A DNA stretch of 64,000 nt, taken from NCBI RefSeq assembly GCF_027570195.1, contig NZ_JAKMUZ010000012.1, positions 1 through 64,000 of the forward strand. The letters are read 5' to 3'. Both the position numbers and the translations under genes were made by a program. Source of the stretch: Corynebacterium yonathiae (lineage in GTDB: Bacteria > Actinomycetota > Actinomycetes > Mycobacteriales > Mycobacteriaceae). The notes beneath the pieces are model-generated. The model did no database searches, was not told the origin of the DNA, and saw nothing but the letters and a program-made list of their open reading frames with translations. Below, piece by piece: positions 35,087 to 43,792 of this stretch. Position 1 is the stretch's first letter. Each line of letters starts with the position of its first letter.

Positions 35087-35366
35087 GAATGTTCCTCCTG
35101 AGAAAGATAAAGAGAGTAGCTACTTAAAGTTAGCAATGGGACACACGTGGCAGCTCGGGCTCCCTCCCTTCGCGCTCACCAGCACCATAAAACCAGCGCA
35201 AATCCACCTTTCCGTGAGCACGAAAGGCGAGGTTGCGCCTACGGCAAAGCACTCGCACTTTGTACCTACAGACGTAGAAGGAATAAGCTGAGCGATGTTG
35301 AAGTTGAACAGGACAGTATCTGGAAAATAGTCCACTCTGTCCATTTTTATTTTCAAAGGAATCTTT
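35087..35366. repeat. Gene-free interval with hairpin repeat copy 4
   Basis: No gene is seen. CCCTTCGCGCTCACC at 35166-35180 and GTGAGCACGAAAGG at 35214-35227 form another member of the hairpin family. AAAGGAATC before 35367 is the ribosome site of the following carrier gene. Confidence 0.55.
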
Positions 35367-36728
35367 ATGTCTCAACAAGAATCTTCGCGCTCCAAGCTTC
35401 CCGGCTGGGCCACGGGATTCGGTGCTCAGGTCATCGCGGGCCTCATCATCGGCCTTATCCTGGGCTTCATTGCCTCCGGCATGGATACCGACCCAGATAA
35501 CCCGGGCTGGTTGACCACCCTGCTCACGGGCGTCGGCAGCGCCTACGTCCAGCTGCTTAAGGTGATGATCCCGCCACTGATCTTCGCCGCTGTTGTTACC
35601 TCCGTCGCTAATCTGCGCAAGGTCGCCAACGCCGCGTCCCTGGCAATTTCCACGCTTGTATGGTTCGCCATCACCGCATTCTTCTCCGTCCTGACGGGCA
35701 TCATCGTCGCCGTCGTGATGAAGCCGGGCATCGGCACGAGCATCGATGCTGCCACCGCGCAGGATCCTTCCCACGTCGGCTCGTGGACCGCGTTCTTTGA
35801 GCAGCTTCTGCCCCAGAACTTCATGGGCCTTACCGCCTCGCTTTCCGACGGCGAAGTATCCCTCAGCTTTGGCGCCCTCCAGCTCCTCGTCATCTCGCTG
35901 GCCATTGGTATCGCCGCCGTCAAGACCGGCAAGTCTGCTGAGCCTTTCCTGCGCTTTACCGAGTCCTTTCTGAAGGTCATTCAGGTCATCCTTTGGTGGA
36001 TTATCCGCCTTGCCCCGATTGGCACCGCGGCCCTCATCGGTAAGGCCGTAGCTACCTACGGCTGGGATGCACTGGGCTCGCTGGGCAAGTTCGTCTTGGC
36101 CATGTACGTCGGCATGGGCCTGGTATTTGCCGTGGTCTACCCGGCAGTACTGAAATTCAACAAGATCCCGGTCATCGGCTTCTTCAAGCGCGTGTGGCCC
36201 GTGACCTCCCTGGGCTTTGTCACCCGTTCTTCGATGGGCGTCATGCCAGCTACCGAGCGATTCAGTGAAAAGGCTATGGGCGTTCCATCCGAGTACGCTT
36301 CCTTTGCTATTCCGCTGGGCGCGACTACCAAGATGGATGGCTGCGCTTCCGTATACCCAGCCATCGCTGCCATCTTCGTCTCCCAGTTCTATGGCATCGA
36401 CCTTGACTTCACCCAGTACCTGCTCATCATCTTCGTGTCCGTTATCGGTTCCGCCGCTACCGCAGGCACCACCGGCGCAACGGTGATGCTCACCCTGACG
36501 CTTTCTACGCTCGGCCTGCCACTGGCCGGTGTTGGTCTCCTGCTTGCCATCGAGCCAATCATTGACATGGGCCGTACCGCACTCAACGTCACCGGACAGG
36601 TGCTGTGCGCCACCATCGTGGCTAAGCGCGCCGGCATCCAGGACAAAGCAACCTGGGATGCTGCCGAGAACGGCGTCAAGCACATTATGGATTCTGACTC
36701 GGCCGAGACCATCGGAGTCAAGGCTTAA
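35367..36728 (+). CDS. Dicarboxylate/amino-acid:cation symporter (DAACS family)
   Basis: 453 residues of the GltP/DctA family. Features include LKVMIPPLIFAAVVTSV in TM2, SSMGVMPATERFSEKAMG (the serine-rich reentrant loop), PLGATTKMDGCASVYPA (equivalent of the NMDGT motif, here KMDGC), and GTTGATVMLTLTLSTLGLP plus DMGRTALNVTGQVLCA in the last helices. It imports glutamate, aspartate or C4-dicarboxylates with Na+ or H+. AAAGGAATCTTT precedes the ATG. A strong shared terminator follows. Confidence 0.93.
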   Translation: MSQQESSRSKLPGWATGFGAQVIAGLIIGLILGFIASGMDTDPDNPGWLTTLLTGVGSAYVQLLKVMIPPLIFAAVVTSVANLRKVANAASLAISTLVWFAITAFFSVLTGIIVAVVMKPGIGTSIDAATAQDPSHVGSWTAFFEQLLPQNFMGLTASLSDGEVSLSFGALQLLVISLAIGIAAVKTGKSAEPFLRFTESFLKVIQVILWWIIRLAPIGTAALIGKAVATYGWDALGSLGKFVLAMYVGMGLVFAVVYPAVLKFNKIPVIGFFKRVWPVTSLGFVTRSSMGVMPATERFSEKAMGVPSEYASFAIPLGATTKMDGCASVYPAIAAIFVSQFYGIDLDFTQYLLIIFVSVIGSAATAGTTGATVMLTLTLSTLGLPLAGVGLLLAIEPIIDMGRTALNVTGQVLCATIVAKRAGIQDKATWDAAENGVKHIMDSDSAETIGVKA

Positions 36729-36752
36729 ACCAGTCTCCTAAAAGGCAAAAAG

Positions 36753-36784
36753 AAACGCCCGCAAGGTAATCCTTGCGGGCGTTT
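36753..36784. terminator. Bidirectional terminator (symporter / DUF2382 gene)
   Basis: AAACGCCCGCAAGG at 36753-36766 pairs perfectly with CCTTGCGGGCGTTT at 36771-36784 around TAAT, flanked by A- and T-rich ends. It serves the rightward symporter and the leftward DUF2382 gene. Confidence 0.9.
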
Positions 36785-36796
36785 AGCTATGCGCTT

Positions 36797-37705
36797 TTAC
36801 TTCTTGAGGCCGTCAACACCATCGGTGTCGATCTGCTCCTTGCGCAGCTCCTCAGTGTGAGTCTCGGTGTCGCGAACGGTGTCCTTCTTCAGGTTGATCT
36901 TCTCAACCGGAACGGTTTCCTTGTTCACGTTTACGCGCTCCTCGTGCAGGGTGACGGAAGCTTCCTCGGAGTCACCGGAGATAGCGCCGTTGTAGTTCTT
37001 GGCATCCTCAGCGTTGATCGGAGTGCGCTCGACGCGAACCTCTTCGCGCTCGACCGGAACCTCGACGCTCTCGGTGTCAGTCACAACGTACTTGCGCAGG
37101 CGAGCCTCACCGGTAGCCACGCGCTCCTTGTTGACGTTGAGCTGCTCCTCGGAACGGATGAGCTCGCCATCGTTGTTGGTGCGTGCAGCTGCAGCGTCAT
37201 CAGCTACGCCAGCCTTGCGCTCGGTAGCAGCGGCATCGGTGGTGTGGGTGTCTGCCTTCTTCTCGTCAGCATGTGCACCAGCAACGCCTGCACCAGCAGC
37301 GCCAGCACCTGCGGTCAGGTTGTGATCCTTGTCAGCGCCAGCCTGAACGTCGCGCTTGGAGTCAAGGTTGGAATCCTTGTAGTCGGTAACGTCGCGTGCG
37401 TTATCCAGACCGTAGTGCTTGAAGATATCGGACTGTGCTTCAGGGGTCAGCGGCTTATCGGAGTCGAAGTCCGGAGCATCCTTGATACGGTCCTTGGAGA
37501 AGCCCAGCTTCAGGTCATCGCCGGAGAAGTCGTGTCCACGCAGCGGAACCAGGCTGGAGCTCATGCCGAACAGGCCGTGGTTAACTTCAACGAAGGTAGG
37601 CTGGCCGGACTGGTCATCAACGAATACCTCGTTAACGTCGCCCAGCTTCTCGCCGTTCTTGTCGTATGCGGTTGCGTTAAAGAGGTCCTTAATGTTCTTA
37701 CCCAT
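36797..37705 (-). CDS. PRC-barrel and DUF2382 domain stress protein
   Basis: 302 residues from ATG at 37705 (AAAGGA 10 nt upstream), not the longer frame to 37762. The N-terminal PRC-barrel spans about residues 1-80 (NATAYDKNGEKLGDVNEVFVDD, TFVEVNHGLFGMSSSLVPL). A linker rich in Ala, Asp and Lys follows. The C-terminal DUF2382 domain carries repeated NVNKERVATGEARLRKYVV, VEVPVEREEVRVERTPI and LHEERVNVNKETVPVEKINL units. Such proteins are abundant and stress-induced in actinobacteria, possibly surface- or membrane-associated; function unknown. Confidence 0.9.
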   Translation of the reverse strand: MGKNIKDLFNATAYDKNGEKLGDVNEVFVDDQSGQPTFVEVNHGLFGMSSSLVPLRGHDFSGDDLKLGFSKDRIKDAPDFDSDKPLTPEAQSDIFKHYGLDNARDVTDYKDSNLDSKRDVQAGADKDHNLTAGAGAAGAGVAGAHADEKKADTHTTDAAATERKAGVADDAAAARTNNDGELIRSEEQLNVNKERVATGEARLRKYVVTDTESVEVPVEREEVRVERTPINAEDAKNYNGAISGDSEEASVTLHEERVNVNKETVPVEKINLKKDTVRDTETHTEELRKEQIDTDGVDGLKK

Positions 37706-38220
37706 TGTCAGTAAATCCTTTCTGCTATTGGTATAGCTATCTTCAACCAAACAAAAGGACATTTTCTAACCCCGCCACGTGGAGTGTGGGGGTGAAAATC
37801 TCCAATTGATTGCTGTGACAACCACCATACGGAGAAATCAAAATTTTTCGACCGCTAGCGGAGATTTTTCTCGATTTTGTTCACCATATCCAAGCTTCAT
37901 GCAGCTCAGAACGGTTAGTAACAGTTCTGTAACATTGGAAAATCTGCACCATAAGCACCCGAACTGCGGAAAGCGGATGTCGATTCTCTCGCCTGCAGTG
38001 CCCTAGACGCACCCCCTCACGATCTCCAAATCGTCCACTGTTCACCACACCCCCAAAATGCGGTGACAGCTACCCCCACAGAGTTCTTTAACGAGGGTGT
38101 ACTTTTTCTCCCAATATCCACAGGCGGTATACAGGACCGTACACCCGAACAGGCCTACACACATATTGGTCTAGTGCGCATTCACCTCAGCTGTCGGCAG
38201 AAAGCTGAGAAGATTAAGTC
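37706..38220. other. 515-bp gene-free region
   Basis: I find no credible gene. The part nearest 37706 is AT-rich and should hold the DUF2382 promoter. GGGTGTAC at 38095-38102 and GTACACCC at 38139-38146 are exact inverse repeats flanking ATATCCACA (38114-38122), an 8-of-9 match to the DnaA box. The open frame at 37779-38006 has no family features or ribosome site. Confidence 0.5.
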
Positions 38221-39132
38221 TTAGCGGAATAGGTACGGACGCCGATTTTCCAGGCCGGCTGGTTCCACATGGATGAACGCACTGCAGCCTGGGTAAAGCT
38301 CGTCGAGGGCAATTTCCACTGCGTCTGCAACCTCGTGGGAGTGCATGACGCTCCACTCCCCTGGCACCTCCATGGTCAGGTACACCAACCGCTGGCGGCC
38401 AGAGGCCACGGTGCGACGATCCGTGAAGTTTACCGAGTGTTCCTGCTCCAACCGAGCTAGGAGCTGCCTAATGTTCTGACGCTCGTCGTCGGGAAGCGCC
38501 TCAGAAAGCAGGCTACTCACCGAATCGCGCAGGAGGCTATAGCCCGTCCATAAGATATTGATGCCCACTGCGAGCGCCACTACAGGATCCAGCCACCACC
38601 AGCCAGTAAGGAATACGGCGGCGATGCCGACAAGGACGCCGACGGAAGTCCAGACGTCGGTAAGCAAATGGTGCCCATCCGCCTCCAAGGTGGCGGAACG
38701 GTAGCGCTTACCTGCATGTATGAGCGCGATGCCCACCGCGCCGTTGAGCACGGACGAAAGGGTTGACAACGCCAAGCCCCAGCCCGGCTCTTCAATCGGC
38801 TGCGGAACAAAGAAGCGTTGGATCGCCGTGTACACGATCATGCCGGCCGCAATAAAAATCATTGCGCCCTCTACCAAGGCGGAGACATACTCGGCTTTGC
38901 CGTGGCCAAACTGGTGGTTATCGTCGGCCGGCTTAGAGGCAATCCGGAGGGCATAAAAGCCGGCGACGGCCGCGACGAGATTCACGAGGGATTCGAAGGC
39001 ATCAGAGAGGAAGCCCACCGAGCCGGTAAACCAAGCGGCCAAGGCCTTGAGGATGATGGTAGCCACAGCGGCGGCGATGGATAGCTGCATGAAGCGCTCA
39101 AGAATGCGCTGCTCTGAGCCTATGGAGGACAT
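38221..39132 (-). CDS. CDF family cation efflux protein
   Basis: 303 residues from ATG at 39132, preceded by GGGAG. Six membrane helices. The metal-site motifs are SDAFESLVNLVAAVAG in TM2 (the usual His is replaced by Glu-Ser-Leu context, so the D-x3-D/E pattern reads D-AFE) and DGHHLLTDVWTSVGVLVG in TM5 (HxxxD). HQFGHGKAEY follows the second helix. The C-terminal cytoplasmic domain contains HSHEVADAVEIALDELYPGCSAFIHVEP. It exports zinc, iron or manganese in exchange for protons. Together with the ZIP and ABC systems it points to metal homeostasis. Confidence 0.92.
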   Translation of the reverse strand: MSSIGSEQRILERFMQLSIAAAVATIILKALAAWFTGSVGFLSDAFESLVNLVAAVAGFYALRIASKPADDNHQFGHGKAEYVSALVEGAMIFIAAGMIVYTAIQRFFVPQPIEEPGWGLALSTLSSVLNGAVGIALIHAGKRYRSATLEADGHHLLTDVWTSVGVLVGIAAVFLTGWWWLDPVVALAVGINILWTGYSLLRDSVSSLLSEALPDDERQNIRQLLARLEQEHSVNFTDRRTVASGRQRLVYLTMEVPGEWSVMHSHEVADAVEIALDELYPGCSAFIHVEPAGLENRRPYLFR

Positions 39133-39315
39133 AGTCACTTCTCCCTTCGGTTCGGTTGCGGACCGAAGGTCTCGTTCACGGCCGCGGGCACTGCGGGCGC
39201 TGGCTGGCCGGGCTAAACGCCAGTATGTCGACCAGTCATCTCGGAATTAACCGAGGGAACTACTCCCCTTCTGGAAATCCTAACTTTATAGGGCATGTGA
39301 CACCGGCGCAAGATC

Positions 39316-39344
39316 GAAAAAAGCCACGGGAAACTCCCGTGGCT
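39316..39344 (-). terminator. Terminator of the DJ-1/PfpI gene
   Basis: On the minus strand AGCCACGGGA (complement of 39335-39344) pairs with TCCCGTGGCT (39322-39331) over a 3-nt loop, followed by a T-run complementary to 39316-39321. The rest of 39133-39359 has no gene; it carries the CDF promoter. Confidence 0.9.
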
Positions 39345-39359
39345 TAAATTCGTGAAGCT

Positions 39360-39893
39360 TTAGTGCTGGCCCTCTGCAAACTCTTCTACCAGCTTGGCGT
39401 TAAAGGCTGGCAGGTCATCTGGAGTGCGGGACGAGACCAAGCCCTGGTCGCAGTGGACTTCCTCATCTACCCAGGTGGCACCTGCATTGCGCAGGTCGGT
39501 CTGCAGGGACGGGAAGGACGTCAGGGTGCGGCCCTTGAGGGCTTCAGCATCAGCCAGGATCCATGCGCCGTGGCAGATGGCGCCGAGCGGCAGATCCTTG
39601 CTCATGTGGTTGCGCACGATTTCCACCGCAGCCTTATCCAAGCGGATGAGGTCGGCGTTATCGGTGCCGCCAGGCAGAATAATGCCGTCGAAAGACTCGC
39701 CAGTGGAGTCAGCGGTAGCGGCGTCAACGGAAATCTCCGTACCCTTCTTGCCGGTAATGGTGCCGGCCTCTGGGGCGAGGACACGCACGGTAGCGCCGGC
39801 GTTCTTCACGGCCTCCAACGGGGAGGTCAGCTCAGAGTCTTCGAAGCCATCGGTAGCGATGATGGCAATGGTCTTGTTATCTAGTTCAGCCAT
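39360..39893 (-). CDS. DJ-1/PfpI family protein
   Basis: 177 residues from ATG at 39893 with AAAGGAGG upstream; the open frame further upstream is not conserved in pattern. Class I glutamine-amidotransferase-like fold: IAIIATDGFEDSELTSPLEA (conserved Glu), DGIILPGGTDNADLIR, and the nucleophile elbow LGAICHGAWILAD with catalytic Cys. This matches the YhbO/PfpI branch, known as chaperone or protein/nucleotide deglycase and often stress-induced. It lies downstream of ychF on the same strand with 127 bp between. Confidence 0.93.
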   Translation of the reverse strand: MAELDNKTIAIIATDGFEDSELTSPLEAVKNAGATVRVLAPEAGTITGKKGTEISVDAATADSTGESFDGIILPGGTDNADLIRLDKAAVEIVRNHMSKDLPLGAICHGAWILADAEALKGRTLTSFPSLQTDLRNAGATWVDEEVHCDQGLVSSRTPDDLPAFNAKLVEEFAEGQH

Positions 39894-40020
39894 GTTGCAA
39901 CCTCCTTTGTTCGGGTGCGCCGCCCACAGTAACGCGGAAGTTTCGTCTTCGCTACCTTCTTTTCGCTTCTGCGGACAAGCCCCTCGCCCACCGCCAAAAC
40001 CAAGCTCAGACCGGCTGGAA

Positions 40021-41106
40021 TTAGCCGCCGATCTTAAAGTCGCATACATCGCCGTCCTGCATGATGTAGTCCTTACCCTCTTGGCGGACCTTGCCATGCG
40101 CACGAGCCTCAGCCATGGAGCCAGCGGCTACAAGGTCATCGAAGGAAACGATCTCGGCCTTAATGAACTTCTTTTCAAAATCGGTGTGGATGACTCCAGC
40201 TGCCTGTGGTGCGGCAGAGCCCTGCTTAATGGTCCACGCACGGGCCTCCTTCTCCCCGGCGGTGAGGTAGGTCTGCAGCCCCAAGGTGGCAAATCCTGCC
40301 TTAGCCAGGGTGGCTAGGCCCGGCTCATCTTGGCCTACGGCCTCGAGCAACTCACGGGCTTCGTCTTCTTCTAGCTCGAGCAGCTCGGTTTCGGTCTGCG
40401 CATCGAGGAATACGGCCTCAGCCGGGGCGACGAGCTGGCGGAGTTCTTCCTTCTTAGCGTCGTCGGTAAGCACTGCTTCATCCGAATTGAAGACATAGAG
40501 GAAGGGCTTAGCCGTCATCAGGTGCAGATCGCGCACGAGTGCGAGGTCAATCTCGCCTTCCTTCGCCGCGGCGAAGAGGGTGCGATCATCTTCCAGAATC
40601 TCCTGGGCCTTCTTGGTTGCTTCCACCTCGGCGGCCAAATCCTTATTCTTGCGCGCATCCTTTTCCAGGCGCGGCAGGGCCTTTTCGATGGTCTGGAGAT
40701 CCGCAAGAATGAGCTCGGTATTAATAACGGAGATATCGTTGCGCGGGTCCACCTTGCCATCGACGTGAATGACATTGTCATCAGAGAAGGCGCGCACTAC
40801 CTGACAAATGGCGTCTGCCTCACGGATATTGGCTAGGAACGCGTTGCCCATACCTTCACCCTGCGAAGCGCCGGAGACGATGCCGGCGATGTCCACGAAG
40901 GACACGGTGGCAGGAAGGATGCGCTCAGAGTTAAACATCTCCGCCAGTTGGGTCAAGCGGGAATCCGGCAGCTCCACCAGGCCCACGTTGGGCTCGATGG
41001 TGGCAAACGGGTAGTTCGCCGCCAGGATCTCGGAACGGGTCAGGGCATTAAACAAAGTGGACTTGCCCACATTGGGCAGGCCGACGATTCCTAGTGTAAG
41101 ACTCAC
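40021..41106 (-). CDS. ychF: Ribosome-associated ATPase YchF (OLA1)
   Basis: 361 residues from GTG at 41106. Obg-family P-loop protein: GLPNVGKSTLFNALT, FATIEPNVGLVELPD, DIAGIVSGASQGEGMGNAFL, and NSDEAVL in place of the standard G4 (YchF prefers ATP). A coiled-coil insertion lies near residues 125-180, and the C-terminal TGS domain ends VRQEGKDYIMQDGDVCDFKIGG. It acts on ribosomes and oxidative-stress response. It is divergent from the AI-2E family gene, as in M. tuberculosis Rv1112. Confidence 0.96.
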   Translation of the reverse strand: MSLTLGIVGLPNVGKSTLFNALTRSEILAANYPFATIEPNVGLVELPDSRLTQLAEMFNSERILPATVSFVDIAGIVSGASQGEGMGNAFLANIREADAICQVVRAFSDDNVIHVDGKVDPRNDISVINTELILADLQTIEKALPRLEKDARKNKDLAAEVEATKKAQEILEDDRTLFAAAKEGEIDLALVRDLHLMTAKPFLYVFNSDEAVLTDDAKKEELRQLVAPAEAVFLDAQTETELLELEEDEARELLEAVGQDEPGLATLAKAGFATLGLQTYLTAGEKEARAWTIKQGSAAPQAAGVIHTDFEKKFIKAEIVSFDDLVAAGSMAEARAHGKVRQEGKDYIMQDGDVCDFKIGG

Positions 41107-41153
41107 GGGGCCAATCCTAACGCACCCGCCTTCTTTTAAGGCAAGATGGTGGG

Positions 41154-42623
41154 GTGAATTCTGATAACCAACCGCTGCCCGATGACCCTCAAGCGGGCTT
41201 GGGCGATAAGTTTGATGAAAGCTTCGACACCAGCAAGCTGGAAGATGTATCCCCACATCCACCGGGTGATCAGGTAGACCGCTCCGTCATCGCCGGCGAG
41301 GTGGTTAAGTCCGCCTCCCTATGGGCCGTTCGGCTGCTCATCATCTGCGTTTTCCTCTACGCCCTCTACCATTTGCTAGGTAACTTCTGGCAGGGCCTTT
41401 TGCCGGTGCTTTTGGCCCTTATTATTTGCACCGTTCTGGCGCCGGTGGCGAAGAAGCTGCGCAATATTGGCCTTCCCGCCGCGTTGGCGGCCGCCGTAAC
41501 CATTTTGGTTTCTTTCACGGCTGTTGGCGGCCTCATTGCGTTTGTTGCCCCAGATTTCATGCGGCAATCCCGGTCACTGTATTTGCAGACGGTCTCCGGC
41601 ATCCAAAGCCTGCAGCTCTGGGCCCAGGGCCCACCGCTTAACCTCGATAGCGATGACATGAGTAGCTACATCGACGAGGCGGCGTCCTGGCTGCAGCAAC
41701 GTGCCGGCGCCATCGCAGGCTCGGTCTTTACCGGCATCGGCACCGCCACGTCCATCTTGGTCACGCTCTTCATCGTGCTGGTGCTGACCTTCTTCTTCTT
41801 GAAGGACGGCGCCAAGTTCCTTCCTTGGCTGCGCGATGCCACGGGCAAGCGCGCCGGCTGGCACCTTACTGAGCTGCTTACTCGCGCCTGGAATACGCTG
41901 GGCGGCTTCATTCGCGCGCAAGCAGTTGTCTCGCTTGTCGACGCCGTCTTTATCGGCGTCGGCCTCGCCCTTATCGGCGTTCCGCTGGCCATGGCTTTGG
42001 CGATCATCACCTTTATCGCGGGCTTCATTCCTTTCGTCGGCGCGATCGTGGCCGGCGCCCTCTCCGTCACCATCGCATTGGTCTCCCTTGGCGTCACCAA
42101 GGCTCTGCTCGTCCTCGGCCTAGTGTTGCTGGTCCAGCAGTTGGAAGGCAATGTCCTCTCGCCCTGGCTGCAGTCCAAGGCCATGGACCTGCACCCAGTC
42201 ATCGTCCTGGTTTCCGTAACGGTAGGCTCAGCTCTCTTTGGACTGATAGGTGGCTTCCTCGCGGTTCCGGCGGCCGCGATGTTTGCGGTGGCCTACCGCT
42301 ACGGCCAAGACATGATGAAGCTGCAGTCGGGCGAAAAGACCGCCGCGGATCTGGACTTTTCTACCGTGGCTGGTTATCTCATCGGCCGCTACACCGAAGA
42401 CCAAGGGCGTTATAAGCGCGAGGCATGGCTCAAGATGCCGGACTATGCAGCCCCAGAAGGCGCGTTTGCCGACGTCTCCGCGGACGGCGATTCCACTTCC
42501 CTCGACGCCGCCCTCAATGTTGAATCCACCCCCAAGGAGCATGAAAAGCCCGGCATGCGCGCAAACCTGCGCCGCGCCCGCGATGCCTTCGAAGGCCTGT
42601 TGAACGGAGATTCGAAAAAATAG
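41154..42623 (+). CDS. AI-2E family (UPF0118) transporter
   Basis: 489 residues from GTG at 41154. A polar N-terminus of about 55 residues is followed by about eight helices with the family pattern: PAALAAAVTILVSFTAVGGL, FFFLKDGAKFLPWL, the middle FIRAQAVVSLVDAVFIGVGL and FIPFVGAIVAGALSVTIAL with QQLEGNVLSPWLQSKAMDLHP. Members export or import varied small molecules, some being Na+/H+ antiporters; autoinducer-2 export is known for few. The acidic 100-residue C-terminus is cytoplasmic. Probably cotranscribed with rmuC, 6 nt downstream. Confidence 0.9.
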   Translation: MNSDNQPLPDDPQAGLGDKFDESFDTSKLEDVSPHPPGDQVDRSVIAGEVVKSASLWAVRLLIICVFLYALYHLLGNFWQGLLPVLLALIICTVLAPVAKKLRNIGLPAALAAAVTILVSFTAVGGLIAFVAPDFMRQSRSLYLQTVSGIQSLQLWAQGPPLNLDSDDMSSYIDEAASWLQQRAGAIAGSVFTGIGTATSILVTLFIVLVLTFFFLKDGAKFLPWLRDATGKRAGWHLTELLTRAWNTLGGFIRAQAVVSLVDAVFIGVGLALIGVPLAMALAIITFIAGFIPFVGAIVAGALSVTIALVSLGVTKALLVLGLVLLVQQLEGNVLSPWLQSKAMDLHPVIVLVSVTVGSALFGLIGGFLAVPAAAMFAVAYRYGQDMMKLQSGEKTAADLDFSTVAGYLIGRYTEDQGRYKREAWLKMPDYAAPEGAFADVSADGDSTSLDAALNVESTPKEHEKPGMRANLRRARDAFEGLLNGDSKK

Positions 42624-42629
42624 TGAGTC

Positions 42630-43730
42630 GTGTCGGCGGCGCGTGCCATGCTGGAAGCCATGACTTCCACTTTGCCCGTGCTGCTACTTTTTATCGGCCT
42701 CATCCTCGGTGCGGTAATGGGCTGGTTAGCCCATTCTTACTCCGCTACGCGCTCCGCGCCGAGCGCCGAGCACCGCGCGCTGCAAGACTCGCAGCGCCGC
42801 CAAGCCGAACTCCAACCGCTAGAAAAGGCCATGGACCGCTTGGGATTTCAGCTCCAAGAAATTGAGGAAGACCGCACCGCGCTGCTCGCCTCCCTCTCCA
42901 GCCAGGTGCAGGCGGTGACCCGCACCTCCTCCCGCCTGACCGAACGCACCGACAAACTAGTGACCGCTTTGCGCTCACCCAATGTGCGTGGCCGTTGGGG
43001 CGAGGTGCAATTGGAGCGCGTGGTTGAGCTCGGCGGTATGACCAAACACGTGGACTTTGATTGCCAGGTCTCCGCCCCATTGGGCGGGCGCGTCGTCCGC
43101 CCTGACATGCTCATCAATTTGGCCGGTGGCCGCCACATCATCGTCGATGCCAAGGTTCCTTTTACCTCTTACCTTGACGCCCTAGAAACCGATGACCCAG
43201 AAGAGCACGCCGGCTTCCTCCGCCGCCACGCGCATTTAATGCGCGGCCACGTCCAGGCACTATCGCAGAAGGATTATATTGAGGCATTTCAACCAACGCC
43301 CGAGTTTGTCATCCTCTTCGTTCCCGCAGACCCCTTCCTTGATGCCGCATTATCGGTGGACCCAGAACTTATCGAGTACGCCTTTGAACGCAATGTAGTG
43401 ATCGCCACCCCCAGCTCGCTTTTTGCGCTCTTGCGCACGGTGGCCATGGGGTGGCACCAGGAAGATATTTCCGCCAAGGCAAAGGAGGTCCAGCGCTTGG
43501 GGCGCGAACTGTATACGCGTCTGAATACGCTTTCTGATCACTACGGAAAGGTGGGCCATAACCTGGAAAAGGCAGTCGAAGCTTATAACGCCACGCTTTC
43601 CTCGCTCGATTCCCGAGTGGGCGTCACCGCCCGCAAATTGCATGAGATGGATATCCCGGGCCGCACGGATCGCACCCCGCGGGAGCCCTTGCCTATTGAT
43701 ACGTGGCCTCGCGGAAATTCGGCACTATAA
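42630..43730 (+). CDS. rmuC: DNA recombination protein RmuC
   Basis: 366 residues from GTG at 42630; the ATG at 42660 (MTSTLPVLLLFIGLILGAV) is an equally good start. An N-terminal membrane anchor is followed by a helical/coiled-coil part (SQVQAVTRTSSRLTERTDKL) and the RmuC nuclease-like domain: RGRWGEVQLERVVELGGM, VRPDMLINLAGGRHIIVDAKVPF, FVPADPFLDAAL and NVVIATPSSLFALLRTVAMGW. The D-x-K-like DAKVPF fits a PD-(D/E)XK core. It limits DNA inversion at repeats in E. coli. Confidence 0.93.
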   Translation: MSAARAMLEAMTSTLPVLLLFIGLILGAVMGWLAHSYSATRSAPSAEHRALQDSQRRQAELQPLEKAMDRLGFQLQEIEEDRTALLASLSSQVQAVTRTSSRLTERTDKLVTALRSPNVRGRWGEVQLERVVELGGMTKHVDFDCQVSAPLGGRVVRPDMLINLAGGRHIIVDAKVPFTSYLDALETDDPEEHAGFLRRHAHLMRGHVQALSQKDYIEAFQPTPEFVILFVPADPFLDAALSVDPELIEYAFERNVVIATPSSLFALLRTVAMGWHQEDISAKAKEVQRLGRELYTRLNTLSDHYGKVGHNLEKAVEAYNATLSSLDSRVGVTARKLHEMDIPGRTDRTPREPLPIDTWPRGNSAL

Positions 43731-43792
43731 ATCCGCCGCTTTCGTGCGTGGAAATAGCCATAGGCCGGCGGCAACCGGTAGGATCTTCCGAC

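Noticed and set aside
35130..36683. 517-codon minus-strand frame opposite the symporter
   Set aside because: Antisense, low complexity and without any family feature.
36773..37714. 313-codon frame opposite the PRC-barrel/DUF2382 gene
   Set aside because: Repeats of valine and leucine mirror the charged repeats of the real gene; no ribosome site.
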